Assembly: GCF_963920485.1 (NCBI RefSeq)
Contig: NZ_OY986431.1
Coordinates: 1,984,001 to 2,048,000 of the forward strand
Reading direction: 5' to 3'
Length of the DNA stretch: 64,000 nt
Source: Cyanobium usitatum str. Tous
GTDB lineage: Bacteria; Cyanobacteriota; Cyanobacteriia; PCC-6307; Cyanobiaceae
The translations under genes were made by a program, and so were the position numbers. The stretch's first letter is position 1; each line of letters opens with the position of its first letter. The notes beneath the pieces are model-generated. The model was not told where the DNA came from. It saw nothing but the letters and a program-made list of their open reading frames with translations, and ran no database searches. Shown piece after piece: positions 18,715-27,878 of this stretch.

Positions 18715-19506
18715 TTGGCGAGATTAGCTGTGCTGACAGTGGACACCATCAACCCTGCCCAGCTGGCTGCCGGCACCCCAGCCGCGCCGGAATGGCTCCT
18801 CGCCGGCACAAACTGGCAGCTCACTGGCAGCGCCGACCTCTACAGCCAGGCCCGCGGTGAGGGGCTAGCCAGCCAGGCCTGGCCTGGCCGCCACCTGCAA
18901 ATCCTGACAAGTCCTGCAGCTAAAGGGCCAGGAATGCGCCTGCGGGTACGACTGCTCGACGATGGCTACCCAGGCTGGCTTGAGCCCGATGCCCTGCTGG
19001 GGCGAGCAGTGGCCTGCTCCCCGCCCCAGCCCCAACTCCTGCAGCGCTGCAGCATTGCCCGCAGGCTTGAGCAGGTGCTGAGCTTCGCGCAGGCCGCCCA
19101 GCGCCTAGCCAACACCTACCTCTGGGGCGGCAGCCTGGGCCCCAACTACGACTGCTCCGGGCTAGTGCAGCGGGCCTATGCCAGCGCCGGCATCTGGATT
19201 CCGCGCGATGCCTACCTACAGGAGCGGTTCTGTCAGCCAGTGGCGGTGCGCCCTGGCCAGGTGCAGTTGCTGGAGCCTGGCGACCTGATCTTTTTTGGCA
19301 CACCCCAGCGCTGCAGCCACGTGGGGCTGCACCTAGGTGGGGGCCACTATCTACATAGCTCCGGCGTCGCCCACGGCCGCAACGGCATCGGCCTCGACAA
19401 CCTGGCGCCCCAAAATCCCGACCCGGTGGCGCGCCACTACCGACTGGAACTGCGGGGAGCGGGGCGGGTAATGCACAGCCATAACGGCAGTCCCCTACCC
19501 ACCTAG
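18715..19506 (+). CDS. NlpC/P60 family cell-wall peptidase
   Basis: A 263-residue protein in two parts. Residues about 25-100 look like an SH3b-type targeting domain. Residues about 120-250 form an NlpC/P60 catalytic domain with Cys147 in NYDCSGLVQRAY, His202 in RCSHVGLHLGG and a second His in HYLHSS. The family cleaves gamma-D-Glu-diamino-acid bonds in peptidoglycan stem peptides. The longest start is TTG at 18715; GTG at 18730 is equally plausible. No signal peptide is obvious. A glycosyltransferase gene starts within 30 bases of its stop. Confidence 0.85.
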   Translation: MARLAVLTVDTINPAQLAAGTPAAPEWLLAGTNWQLTGSADLYSQARGEGLASQAWPGRHLQILTSPAAKGPGMRLRVRLLDDGYPGWLEPDALLGRAVACSPPQPQLLQRCSIARRLEQVLSFAQAAQRLANTYLWGGSLGPNYDCSGLVQRAYASAGIWIPRDAYLQERFCQPVAVRPGQVQLLEPGDLIFFGTPQRCSHVGLHLGGGHYLHSSGVAHGRNGIGLDNLAPQNPDPVARHYRLELRGAGRVMHSHNGSPLPT

Positions 19507-19511
19507 GGTCG

Positions 19512-20507
19512 ATGCCAAGGGCTGACAAAGACATGCAGCAAACGGGGGAAGGCCAAGCCGAGCTTTCCGTAGTGGTGCCCCTCTACAACGAGGAGGAGAG
19601 CCTGCCCCAGTTGGTGGAGCAGTTGCTGGCGGCACTGCGACCGCTGCAGCTGGGCTTTGAGTTGGTGCTTGTAGACGACGGATCTAAGGACGGCACAGCG
19701 AAGGTGCTCAGCCAGCTGGCCGCCACGGTTCCGGAGCTGGTGGCCGTGCTGCTGCGCCGCAACTACGGCCAGACGGCGGCCATGGCGGCCGGCTTTGACG
19801 CCAGCGGCGGGGCGGTGATCGTGACCCTCGATGGCGATCTGCAGAACGACCCAGCTGATATCCCCCTACTCCTGGCCGAGCTCGAGCAAGGCTTCGACCT
19901 GGTGAGCGGCTGGCGCCACCAGCGCCAGGATGCGGCCATACAACGGCTGCTGCCCAGCCGCATCGCCAACAGCCTGATTGCCCGGGTAACTGGGGTGCGC
20001 CTCCACGACTACGGCTGCTCCCTCAAGGCTTATCGGCGCGAGGTGGTGAGTGACCTCAACCTCTACGGCGAACTACACCGCTTCCTGCCTGCCCTGGCCT
20101 TCATCGAAGGTGCCCGGATCAGCGAGGTGAAAGTAAACCACCATCCCCGTCGTTATGGGGAGAGCAAATACGGACTCGACCGCACCTTCCGGGTGTTGAT
20201 GGACCTGCTGACGGTCTGGTTCATGAAGCGCTTTCTAACCAGGCCGATGCACGTCTTCGGCTTCGGCGGCCTGGCCGCCATGGGCGCAGGCCTGCTGATC
20301 GGACTCTGGCTCGTAGGCGAAAAACTACTGCTTGGCGCCGACATCGGCGATCGCCCCCTGCTGCTGATGGCCCTACTGAGCTTCCTGACGGGGGTGCAGC
20401 TCTTCTGCTTTGGCCTGCTGGCCGAACTGCAGATGCGCACGTACCACGAAAGTCAGGGACGACCTATCTACCGGGTGCGGGGCATCGTGCGCGGATCCGG
20501 CGGCTGA
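19512..20507 (+). CDS. Family 2 glycosyltransferase, polyprenyl-phosphate type
   Basis: A 331-residue protein; ATG at 19512 or at 19533 (MQQTGEGQAELSVVVPLYNE). The GT-A domain has LSVVVPLYNEEESLPQLVEQ, the nucleotide site VLVDDGSKDGTAKVL and the metal motif TLDGDLQNDPADIPLLLAEL. Two hydrophobic C-terminal segments (near residues 240-265 and 275-300) are typical of GtrB/DPM1-like enzymes that load a sugar on undecaprenyl or dolichyl phosphate at the membrane. The sugar is not predictable. It lies 5 bases after the NlpC/P60 gene and is probably co-transcribed. Confidence 0.85.
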   Translation: MPRADKDMQQTGEGQAELSVVVPLYNEEESLPQLVEQLLAALRPLQLGFELVLVDDGSKDGTAKVLSQLAATVPELVAVLLRRNYGQTAAMAAGFDASGGAVIVTLDGDLQNDPADIPLLLAELEQGFDLVSGWRHQRQDAAIQRLLPSRIANSLIARVTGVRLHDYGCSLKAYRREVVSDLNLYGELHRFLPALAFIEGARISEVKVNHHPRRYGESKYGLDRTFRVLMDLLTVWFMKRFLTRPMHVFGFGGLAAMGAGLLIGLWLVGEKLLLGADIGDRPLLLMALLSFLTGVQLFCFGLLAELQMRTYHESQGRPIYRVRGIVRGSGG

Positions 20508-20610
20508 GAGCCGGGGCAAGGGGATTGAATTTTTATGTCGCCCTAGCCGGCCCCGCAGGCTGCCTCGGGAGGCCTTCGTACAGTATTAACGGTTGCTATT
20601 GGCCCGCGCC

Positions 20611-20727
20611 ATGACTGGAGAATTTGCTGCCGCTTGGTTGCCCTCGGTGTTAGTCCCACTTGTTGGAATCCTCGGCCCAGCCGTGGCCATGGCCCTGCTT
20701 TTCAACGTAATCGAAGCCCGCGACTGA
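20611..20727 (+). CDS. psaI: Photosystem I subunit VIII
   Basis: A 38-residue protein, beginning [20 protein letters not shown] and ending [11 protein letters not shown]. It has one transmembrane helix with the PsaI pattern of N-terminal Pro, a long hydrophobic run and a charged end. PsaI sits beside PsaL and helps organise PSI trimers. The small size and the position 46 bases upstream of psaL, the order known from marine picocyanobacteria, support the call. A possible -10 box TATTAA is at 20584-20589. Confidence 0.9.
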   Translation: MTGEFAAAWLPSVLVPLVGILGPAVAMALLFNVIEARD

Positions 20728-20773
20728 GCCCGACCCAAGCCGTCGCTCAGCCTCACCGCCTACCCCCGCCACC

Positions 20774-21265
20774 ATGACCGTGACCCCCGTGGCCGACCCC
20801 TGCGTCGGCAATCTGGCAACCCCCGTCAACAGCAGCTATTTCAGCCGGGCCTTCATAAACGCCCTGCCCGCCTACCGCCCCTCCCTATCTCCGAACCGTC
20901 GTGGTTTGGAAGTGGGCATGGCCCATGGCTTCTTTCTTTACGGACCCTTCGCCGTCTGTGGGCCCCTGCGGCTCACCGAGTACGCCAGCACCGCTGGTTT
21001 ACTCGCCAGCATTGGACTGGTGTCGATCTTGACCGTATGTCTCTCGATCTACGGCACCGCTGGCAACGGACCCAACATCCAGCCGGCTGACGCCACCATC
21101 GACAACCCGCCCGCAGACCTGTTCACCAAGGCTGGCTGGGCAGAATTTGCCAGTGGTTTCTGGCTGGGTGGCTGCGGTGGCGCCGCCTTTGCCTGGTTCC
21201 TGGCCGGCACCGCGATCGTTGCCCCACTGGTCAACATCGCCGGCGGCGTCTGGAGCGTCAACTAA
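20774..21265 (+). CDS. psaL: Photosystem I reaction centre subunit XI
   Basis: PsaL, 163 residues, with [40 protein letters not shown] and [20 protein letters not shown]. Two to three transmembrane helices follow, including the C-terminal [17 protein letters not shown]. PsaL forms the interface of PSI trimers in thylakoids. It is co-directional with psaI, with a terminator after the stop. Confidence 0.97.
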   Translation: MTVTPVADPCVGNLATPVNSSYFSRAFINALPAYRPSLSPNRRGLEVGMAHGFFLYGPFAVCGPLRLTEYASTAGLLASIGLVSILTVCLSIYGTAGNGPNIQPADATIDNPPADLFTKAGWAEFASGFWLGGCGGAAFAWFLAGTAIVAPLVNIAGGVWSVN

Positions 21266-21294
21266 ATCTCAAGCGGTTTTCCAAACCCCCTTCA

Positions 21295-21319
21295 AGCTCC
21301 GCCCAGGCGGGGCTTTTTT
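21295..21319 (+). terminator. Terminator after psaL
   Basis: AGCTCCGCC (21295-21303) pairs with GGCGGGGCT (21306-21314, one G-U pair) followed by a run of six T residues (21314-21319). It ends the psaI-psaL unit. Confidence 0.8.
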
Positions 21320-21478
21320 ATTGGCTTGATATGCCCCAAAGGGCAGCTCAGATAGCCAATGCCTGCTGGGCCACGAGCCAAGCTCTCGGGAGCAGCGCTA
21401 ATGCCCTAGGGGGAAAGAGCCGGTGCTGGGCAATGGTAGGCAGTGATGATGGGCAAGATAAACAACTACTAATGGGCA
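21320..21478. other. Non-coding gap between the psaL and psaB terminators
   Basis: About 160 bases lie between two convergent units. Short frames here show no recognisable protein and no promoter or RNA gene is evident; I see nothing in it. Confidence 0.6.
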
Positions 21479-21506
21479 ATAAAAAACCCCAGCTTGCGCC
21501 GGGGTT
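21479..21506 (-). terminator. Terminator after psaB
   Basis: Read on the minus strand, AACCCC and GGGGTT close a hairpin around a CGCAAG-type loop, followed by TTTTATT (plus-strand A-run 21479-21486). It lies about 35 bases after the psaB stop and terminates psaA-psaB. A perfect 10-base palindrome, CCCTCGAGGG, sits between it and psaB. Confidence 0.8.
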
Positions 21507-21539
21507 AATTCGTCCCTCGAGGGAACAAGTAGGCAGAGA

Positions 21540-23747
21540 TTAGCCGAACTTGCCCGAGGTAGAAGCAATCAGGAAGGCTGCATACGTGAGTATGTAGCCA
21601 ATCGTGAAGTGAGCAAGACCCACAACACGAGCCTGGACGATCGAAAGAGCGACAGGCTTATCGCGCCAGCCAACGAGGTTGGCGAGCGGGGTGCGCTGAT
21701 GAGCCCAGACGATGGTCTCGATCAGTTCCTGCCAGTAGCCGCGCCAAGAGATCAGGAACATGAAACCGGTGGCCCAAACCAGGTGACCGAAGAGGAACAT
21801 CCAAGACCAGACGGCCAGGTTGTTGCTGCCAAACGGGTTGTAACCGTTGATCAGCTGGGAGGAGTTAAGCCACAGGTAGTCGCGGAACCAACCCATTAGA
21901 TAGGTGCTGGATTCGTTGAACTGAGCCACGTTGCCCTGCCAAATGGCGAGGTGCTTCCAGTGCCAGTAGAAGGTGACCCAACCGACGGTATTCAGGGCCC
22001 AGAAGACACTCAGATAGAAAGAGTCCCAGGCACTGATATCGCAGGTACCACCACGGCCGGGGCCGTCGCAGGGGAAGGAATAGCCGAAGTCCTTTTTGTC
22101 AGGCATCAGCTTGGAACCCCGGGCATCCAGGGCACCCTTCACCAGGATCAGAGTCGTGGTGTGCAGACCAAGCGCAATGGCGTGGTGAACAAGGAAGTCA
22201 CCAGGACCGATCTGCAGGAAGAGGTCGTTGCCACCATTGATGGCGTCGATCCAACCGGGCAGATAAACCGCACTGGCGGTGCTAGCTGCGGATGCGGAAT
22301 TTGATAGCAGCACATCCATGCCGTACATCGCCTTGCCGGAAGCGGCCTGGACGAATTGGGCAAAGACGGGCTCCACCAAGATCTGCTTCTCGGGAGTACC
22401 AAAGGCCACGACCACATCGTTGTGGACGTAGAGACCCAGGGTGTGGAAGCCAAGGAACAGGGAGACCCAGCTCAGGTGGCTGATTAGGGCTTCCTTGTGC
22501 TCGAGCATCCGGGCCAACACGTTGTCTTTGTTGGCTTCCGGGTCGTAGTCGCGGATGAAGAAGATCGCACCGTGGGCGAACGCACCGCACATCAGGAAGA
22601 TGGCGATGTACTGGTGGTGGGTATAAAGCGCAGCCTGCGTTGTGTAGTCCTTAGCGATAAACGCGTAGGACGGCATCGCATACATGTGCTGGGCCACCAG
22701 GCTGGTGGCCACACCCAGAGCTGCCAAGGCCAGACCAAGCTGGAAGTGGAGCGAGTTGTTGATCGTGTCGTAGAGGCCCTTGTGGCCAGCGCCGAGGTCA
22801 CCAGGGGTGCCCTTGGGCGGGTTGTGGGCTTCCAGAATCTCGCGAATCGAGTGGCCGATACCGAAGTTTGTCCGGTACATGTGGCCAGCGATCACAAAGA
22901 TGCAACCGATCGCCAGGTGGTGGTGGGCAATATCCGTGAGCCAAAGAGCTTCCGTTTGGGGGTGGAAGCCACCCAGGAAGGTAAGGATTGCGGTGCCAGA
23001 ACCTTCAGCAGTACCGAACTGTTGATAGACGGTGTCGGGGTTCTGGGCGTACACGCCCCAGTTGCCTGTGAAGAACGGAGCCAAACCAGCGGGGTGAGGC
23101 AGCACGGAGAGGAAGTTGTCCCACCCAACGTGCTGACCACGGGCCTCAGGGATAGCCACGTGAACCAGGTGACCGGTCCAAGCAATCGAGCTGAAACCAA
23201 ACAGAACCGCCAGGTGGTGGTTTAGGCGGGATTCAGCATTCTTGAACCAGGCCAGGGAAGGCCGGAACTTGGGCTGAAGGTGGAGCCAGCCTGCGAACAG
23301 CGCCCAAGCAGACAGGATCATCATGAAGATGGAACCCTGATAAAGCTCAGCGTTGGTGGTCATCCCGATCGTGTACCACCAGTGGTACAGACCCGAATAA
23401 GCAATGTTCACAGGGGAGGTAGCACCAGCCTGGGTGAAGGCGGCGATAGCTCCCTGGCCAAAGTGGGGATCCCAGATCGCGTGAGCGATGGGACGTACAT
23501 GCAGAGGATCGGCGACCCACTGCTCAAAGTTGCCCTGCCAGGCGATATGGAACAGGTTGCCCGAAACCCAGAGGCCAATGATGGCCAGGTGACCGAAATG
23601 GGTGGAGAACAGCTTTTGGTAAAGCCGCTCCTCGGTCATGCCGTCGTGGCTCTCGAAATCGTGAGCCGTGGCAATGCCGTACCAAATCCGGCGGGTTGTC
23701 GGGTCCTGTGCCAGACCCTGGCTGAACGAAGGAAATTTCGTTGCCAT
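21540..23747 (-). CDS. psaB: Photosystem I P700 apoprotein A2
   Basis: PsaB, 735 residues, one of the two large PSI reaction-centre subunits, carrying P700, the A0/A1 cofactors and one half of the FX [4Fe-4S] site. It starts [20 protein letters not shown], has eleven hydrophobic helices, and contains the FX-binding segment [20 protein letters not shown] conserved with psaA. The stop lies 35 bases before a terminator. The start is 19 bases after psaA, so the two are one operon. Codon use is strongly biased, as expected for abundant proteins. Confidence 0.98.
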   Translation of the reverse strand: MATKFPSFSQGLAQDPTTRRIWYGIATAHDFESHDGMTEERLYQKLFSTHFGHLAIIGLWVSGNLFHIAWQGNFEQWVADPLHVRPIAHAIWDPHFGQGAIAAFTQAGATSPVNIAYSGLYHWWYTIGMTTNAELYQGSIFMMILSAWALFAGWLHLQPKFRPSLAWFKNAESRLNHHLAVLFGFSSIAWTGHLVHVAIPEARGQHVGWDNFLSVLPHPAGLAPFFTGNWGVYAQNPDTVYQQFGTAEGSGTAILTFLGGFHPQTEALWLTDIAHHHLAIGCIFVIAGHMYRTNFGIGHSIREILEAHNPPKGTPGDLGAGHKGLYDTINNSLHFQLGLALAALGVATSLVAQHMYAMPSYAFIAKDYTTQAALYTHHQYIAIFLMCGAFAHGAIFFIRDYDPEANKDNVLARMLEHKEALISHLSWVSLFLGFHTLGLYVHNDVVVAFGTPEKQILVEPVFAQFVQAASGKAMYGMDVLLSNSASAASTASAVYLPGWIDAINGGNDLFLQIGPGDFLVHHAIALGLHTTTLILVKGALDARGSKLMPDKKDFGYSFPCDGPGRGGTCDISAWDSFYLSVFWALNTVGWVTFYWHWKHLAIWQGNVAQFNESSTYLMGWFRDYLWLNSSQLINGYNPFGSNNLAVWSWMFLFGHLVWATGFMFLISWRGYWQELIETIVWAHQRTPLANLVGWRDKPVALSIVQARVVGLAHFTIGYILTYAAFLIASTSGKFG

Positions 23748-23766
23748 TGGGAGAGGTCAGAAAAGG

Positions 23767-26070
23767 TCAGCCGACCGCGACGATGCGGGCCAGGAAGAAT
23801 GCCCAGGTTGTTGCAATACCGCCCAGCAAATAGTGAGCGACACCGACAGCACGGCCCTGGGTAATGGAAAGCGCCCGCGGTTGGATGGCGGGTGCAACCC
23901 TCAGCTTGTTGTGAGCCCAGACGATGGACTCGATCAGCTCTTGCCAGTAGCCGCGGCCACTGAACAGGAACATCAGGCTGAAGGCCCAGATGAAGTGGGC
24001 TCCAAGGAACATCAAGCCATAAGCACTGGAACTCGAGCCGTAGCTGTTGATCACCTGTGCGGCTTGGGCCCAGAGGAAGTCCCGCAGCCAACCATTAATG
24101 GTGATGGCGCTTTGGGCAAAGTTGCCGTTGGTGATGTGCTGGACGCTGCCATCAGCGTTGACGGTGCCCCACACGTCGCTCTGCATCTTCCAGGAGAAGT
24201 GGAAAATTACGATCGACAGGGAGTTGTACATCCAGAACAGGCCAAGGAACACGTGGTCCCAAGCCGACACCTGGCAGGTACCACCACGGCCAGGCCCGTC
24301 GCAGGGGAAGCGGAAGCCCAGATTCGCCTTGTCAGGAACGAGGCGGGAGCTACGCGCATACAACACACCCTTCAGCAGGATCAGCACGGTGACGTGGATC
24401 GTGAAGGCGTGGATGTGGTGGACCATGAAGTCGGCCGTTCCCAAAGGAATCGGACCGGCAGCCACCTTGCCGCCCACCGCTACAACGGTGCCGTTGAACA
24501 CTTCGCTCACACCCGCGAGGGCGTTGGGCGCAGTGCTACCTGCAGCGGCAGCGTGCAGACCCTGAATCCACTGCGCGAAGACAGGCTTCAGGGCAATGGC
24601 GGAGTCGCTGAACATGTCTTGGGGACGCCCCAAGGCACGCATCGTGTCGTTGTGGATGTATAGGCCAAAGCTGTGGAAGCCAAGCCAGATGCACACCCAG
24701 TTGAGGTGGCTGATCAGGGCATCACGAGCTTTAAGTACCCGGTCCAGCACGTTATCGACGTGCTTGGCGGGGTCGTAATCGCGAATCATCGCGATAGCGG
24801 CGTGCGCACCAGCACCCACAACTAAGAAACCACCGATCCACATGTGGTGGGTGAAGATCGACAGCTGGGTGGGGTAATCAATCCCGATATAGGGATAGGG
24901 AGGCATCGCATACATGTGCTGGGCCACGATGATGCTCAGCGAGCCGAGCATCGCCAGGTTCACAGCCAGTTGGGCGTGCCAGCTGGTGGTCATGAACTCG
25001 AAGAGTCCGTCATGACCATTGGGAGCGGGGAACAGCAGGGGATCACCCTTCTGGCCCTGGAGAATCTCCTTGATGCTGTGACCAATGCCCCAGTTGGTGC
25101 GATACATGTGGCCAGCCACGATGAACAACACCGCGATAGCCAAGTGGTGATGGGCGATGTCGGTCATCCAGAGGCTGCCGGTCACAGGATTCAACCCACC
25201 TTTAAAGGTGAGGAAATCGCTGTAAGCGGCCCAGTTGCCCGTGAAGAAGGCTGAAACGCCAGCCCCGAAACCGGGGAATATCTGGGCGATCACGTCCTGG
25301 TTCAGGAACTCGTGGGGCAGAGGAATGTCGGCGTAAGTGGCGATGGTTTTGCCATTGAGCGCCAGCGGCTGGCCGGCGTCGATGGCCTCCATCAGCGCAT
25401 TGGTGGGCAGGGACACATGAAGCAGGTGTCCTGTCCAGGAGAGAGATCCCAGACCGAGCAGGCCGGCCAGATGGTGGTTGAGCATCGACTCAACGTTCTG
25501 GAACCACTCGAGCTTGGGAGCCGCCTTGTGGTAGTGGAAGACGCCGGCATTGAGCATCAAGCCGGCCATCACCAACGCACCGATGGCAAGAGCCATCAGC
25601 TGGGTTTCATTGGTGATGCCCCAGGCCCTCCACACATGGAAGAGGCCGGAGGTGATCTGAATGCCGTGGAACCCGGCACCCATGTCTCCATTGAGAATTT
25701 CCTGGCCGAAAATGGGCCACACCACCTGCGCCGAAGGCTTGACGTGCAGGGGATCGGTCAACCAACCGGCGTAGTTGGAGAAGCGCGCTCCATGGAAGAA
25801 GGCGCCACTCAGCCAGATGAAGATGACGGCCAAATGGCCGAAGTGAGCTGAAAAGATCTTGCGAGAGACCTCTTCAAGGTCACTCGTGTGACTGTCGAAA
25901 TCGTGAGCATTGGCGTGGAGGTTCCAAACCCAGGTGGTGGTTTTGGGACCTTTGGCAAGGCTGCGATCGAAATGGCCGGGCTTGCCGAACAGTTCGAAGG
26001 TGGCCGGAACTGGGTTCCGGTCGACCATGGCCTTCGCCTTTTCCCCACGCTCTGGTGGGCTGATGGTCAT
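23767..26070 (-). CDS. psaA: Photosystem I P700 apoprotein A1
   Basis: PsaA, 767 residues from the ATG at 26070 ([20 protein letters not shown]), the start used by cyanobacterial homologues. The frame is open another 55 codons upstream but this part is Pro/Arg rich and unrelated to PsaA. The FX loop is [20 protein letters not shown], and His-rich membrane helices bind chlorophyll throughout. With PsaB it forms the PSI heterodimer in thylakoids. A long leader precedes the gene. Confidence 0.98.
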   Translation of the reverse strand: MTISPPERGEKAKAMVDRNPVPATFELFGKPGHFDRSLAKGPKTTTWVWNLHANAHDFDSHTSDLEEVSRKIFSAHFGHLAVIFIWLSGAFFHGARFSNYAGWLTDPLHVKPSAQVVWPIFGQEILNGDMGAGFHGIQITSGLFHVWRAWGITNETQLMALAIGALVMAGLMLNAGVFHYHKAAPKLEWFQNVESMLNHHLAGLLGLGSLSWTGHLLHVSLPTNALMEAIDAGQPLALNGKTIATYADIPLPHEFLNQDVIAQIFPGFGAGVSAFFTGNWAAYSDFLTFKGGLNPVTGSLWMTDIAHHHLAIAVLFIVAGHMYRTNWGIGHSIKEILQGQKGDPLLFPAPNGHDGLFEFMTTSWHAQLAVNLAMLGSLSIIVAQHMYAMPPYPYIGIDYPTQLSIFTHHMWIGGFLVVGAGAHAAIAMIRDYDPAKHVDNVLDRVLKARDALISHLNWVCIWLGFHSFGLYIHNDTMRALGRPQDMFSDSAIALKPVFAQWIQGLHAAAAGSTAPNALAGVSEVFNGTVVAVGGKVAAGPIPLGTADFMVHHIHAFTIHVTVLILLKGVLYARSSRLVPDKANLGFRFPCDGPGRGGTCQVSAWDHVFLGLFWMYNSLSIVIFHFSWKMQSDVWGTVNADGSVQHITNGNFAQSAITINGWLRDFLWAQAAQVINSYGSSSSAYGLMFLGAHFIWAFSLMFLFSGRGYWQELIESIVWAHNKLRVAPAIQPRALSITQGRAVGVAHYLLGGIATTWAFFLARIVAVG

Positions 26071-26474
26071 CGAGACGTTCCTCGAGGGACGGGATCGAGG
26101 TGGTGGGTCCACCCCTGCAGCAGGCCGGAGAGCCTGCCGTTGGGCCCCATGAACGACCGGCGGCCGAGACCTCCAAGCGTTCATGGGCACCAGCCGGGAA
26201 GGGGGGCCGCGAAAACGCGAAACCACTTGCCGCAACTGGGGCTTTGGGCCCCAATTAGGGGACCGCTCGCCGAAGTATAGGGGTCGTTTCCGAGAGGTTT
26301 TGGCTTGCAGTTACAAAGGTTCAATCCCGGCGCTTCCCAGGCCAGCACAGGGCTTTACAGAACAGAAAGAATCATCAACTTCAGCCATCTTGCAGGCGGT
26401 TTTTTATTACTTAGAGAGCATCAAAGCCAGCCGTCTGCCGCATCCGTTTACCCGGGGTGGCACCGGCCAGCAGA
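26071..26474. promoter_or_regulatory. psaA leader and divergent intergenic region
   Basis: About 400 bases separate psaA (-) from the lipoprotein gene (+), and no protein family is recognised in the short frames. On the minus strand a TATACT hexamer (plus 26274-26279) is a candidate -10 box. It would give a psaA leader of about 200 bases, although no good -35 box precedes it. The region around 26380-26410 is T-rich on the plus strand (GGCGGTTTTTTATTAC) without a clear stem. A regulated, long 5' leader for psaA is inferred. Confidence 0.4.
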
Positions 26475-27878
26475 ATGCATCCACTACAAGCTGAGCAACC
26501 CAGCGTGGGCGCAGGCAGCGCAACCCATCCGGCTCTTCCGTCTCGCCCCCTGCGATGGCGGCAGAGATTGCTAGCGGTCCTGCTAGTGGCAGCGTTGATG
26601 TTGTTGGCAGGCTGCAATCAAGTAGGCACCAGCCGCAGCAGCGGCCCAGCCCCAGCACCTCTTCCAGTCCAGGGGCCCAGTGGCCGCTTGCAGGAAGTTG
26701 CGCCACCTGCCGCCGTACAACAAATTCAAGCGGCCCTGGCCGAGCGCCAGCCCCAGGTATCGATCCAGATCCCGCGAGATGGCAGCGATCTGCCAGCCGG
26801 GCCGGTCAAGTTGCAAGTGCAGGTTCGTGATTGGCCCTTGGTTGATGCGGGAGTGCTCGGGCTGGGGCCTCACCTCGTGGTGCAGGTTGACGACCTAGCC
26901 CCCCAACGCCTCACCACCTCACGCTCTGGGCAATTCCCAACTCGTCTGGACGCCGAACTACCGCCCCTGGGCCCGGGCAGCCATCGCCTTACCGCCTATG
27001 CGGCCAAACCCTGGGGGGAAGTGGTGAAAAGTCCAGGAGCCTGGGACCAGGTGCGGGTAAACCGGGTGGCTGCCAATCCCCTGGCCACTCCCCAGCTGGG
27101 CACACCCCAGTTGATCGGCGTAGGCACAGCAGATCTGGCCGGTCGCGAACCGGTGCTGCTCGACTGGCTGTTAATAGACGCTCCCCTTCAGGGCCTGCGC
27201 GACAACGACGGCAGCTGGCGCCTGCGGGTGACGGTCAACGGGGACAGTTTTTTGGTGGATCAGAACTCGCCTCTATGGCTCAAGGGCTGGCACAGCGGCA
27301 GCAACAGCGTGCTGATGGAGCTGCTTGATGGCCGCGGCGCCCCCCTTAACCCCCCTTTCAACACCTTGGTGAGCGAGGTGACGATTAATAGTTCCTCGCC
27401 CACGCCCAGTTGGCAGCGGGGGCACCTGGATGCCAGCGAGTTAGCCCAGCTGCTGGGAGAGGAGCCTGCAACTCCGGCGGCTCCAGAACCAGAACCAGAA
27501 CCTGAACCAGAAGCTGAACCAGTTCCAGAGGCACCAGTAGAAGCAATAGAAATCAATCCGACGCCGGCCAGCGAGCCCCAATCCCCACTTGAACCGGAAT
27601 CTTCGCCGGAACCAGAATCGCCAGCCGAACCCGAGCCCCTACCTGACCCGGAACAACTGCCTGAGCTGGAGCCCGCTGTTGAAGCTGAGTTAGCCGAACC
27701 TGCGCAGCAAGATGCCCCACCAGCAGAGTCCGCCCCTACTACGGCTCCCACTGATCGGCTCAGCGCCTCCACCAGCCTGGAAGGATCGGCACGCAGCCAG
27801 CTGAATCCAGATGGTTCCCTGCTCAAGCCCAAGGCGCCGGGCCCCCTGGCCGGGCTGCGTCAGAAGCTAGGAACGTGA
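26475..27878 (+). CDS. Proline/glutamate-rich lipoprotein of unknown function
   Basis: 467 residues from the ATG at 26475; GTG at 26457 is also possible. A basic segment (LRWRQR) and hydrophobic stretch end in the lipobox LLAGC, so export and lipidation at Cys47 are likely. Residues about 85-310 form a beta-rich domain without a family I recognise. Residues about 330-415 are low complexity, dominated by Glu-Pro repeats (PEPEPEPEPEAEPVPEAP), which may span the periplasm. The stop overlaps the start of the CbiG-CobJ gene by 4 bases (GTGA), suggesting coupled translation. I do not know its function. Confidence 0.75.
   Translation: MHPLQAEQPSVGAGSATHPALPSRPLRWRQRLLAVLLVAALMLLAGCNQVGTSRSSGPAPAPLPVQGPSGRLQEVAPPAAVQQIQAALAERQPQVSIQIPRDGSDLPAGPVKLQVQVRDWPLVDAGVLGLGPHLVVQVDDLAPQRLTTSRSGQFPTRLDAELPPLGPGSHRLTAYAAKPWGEVVKSPGAWDQVRVNRVAANPLATPQLGTPQLIGVGTADLAGREPVLLDWLLIDAPLQGLRDNDGSWRLRVTVNGDSFLVDQNSPLWLKGWHSGSNSVLMELLDGRGAPLNPPFNTLVSEVTINSSSPTPSWQRGHLDASELAQLLGEEPATPAAPEPEPEPEPEAEPVPEAPVEAIEINPTPASEPQSPLEPESSPEPESPAEPEPLPDPEQLPELEPAVEAELAEPAQQDAPPAESAPTTAPTDRLSASTSLEGSARSQLNPDGSLLKPKAPGPLAGLRQKLGT

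Noticed and set aside
22497-23225. 242-codon + strand frame opposite psaB
   Set aside because: Antisense shadow of psaB; no start context or domain, and its residue content reflects reverse-complemented psaB codons.
23668-24663. Long open frame of 331 codons on the + strand inside psaA
   Set aside because: It is a shadow of the conserved minus-strand psaA, with no recognisable motif; the GC-rich codon bias of psaA keeps the opposite frame open.
26071-26235. 55-codon N-terminal extension of psaA
   Set aside because: Pro/Arg-rich and unlike any PsaA; the conserved MTISPPERG start lies at 26070.
27481-27660. Apparent DNA tandem repeat in the lipoprotein gene
   Set aside because: The CCAGAACC-like units are irregular and explained by Glu-Pro codons; not a CRISPR or a mobile-element repeat.
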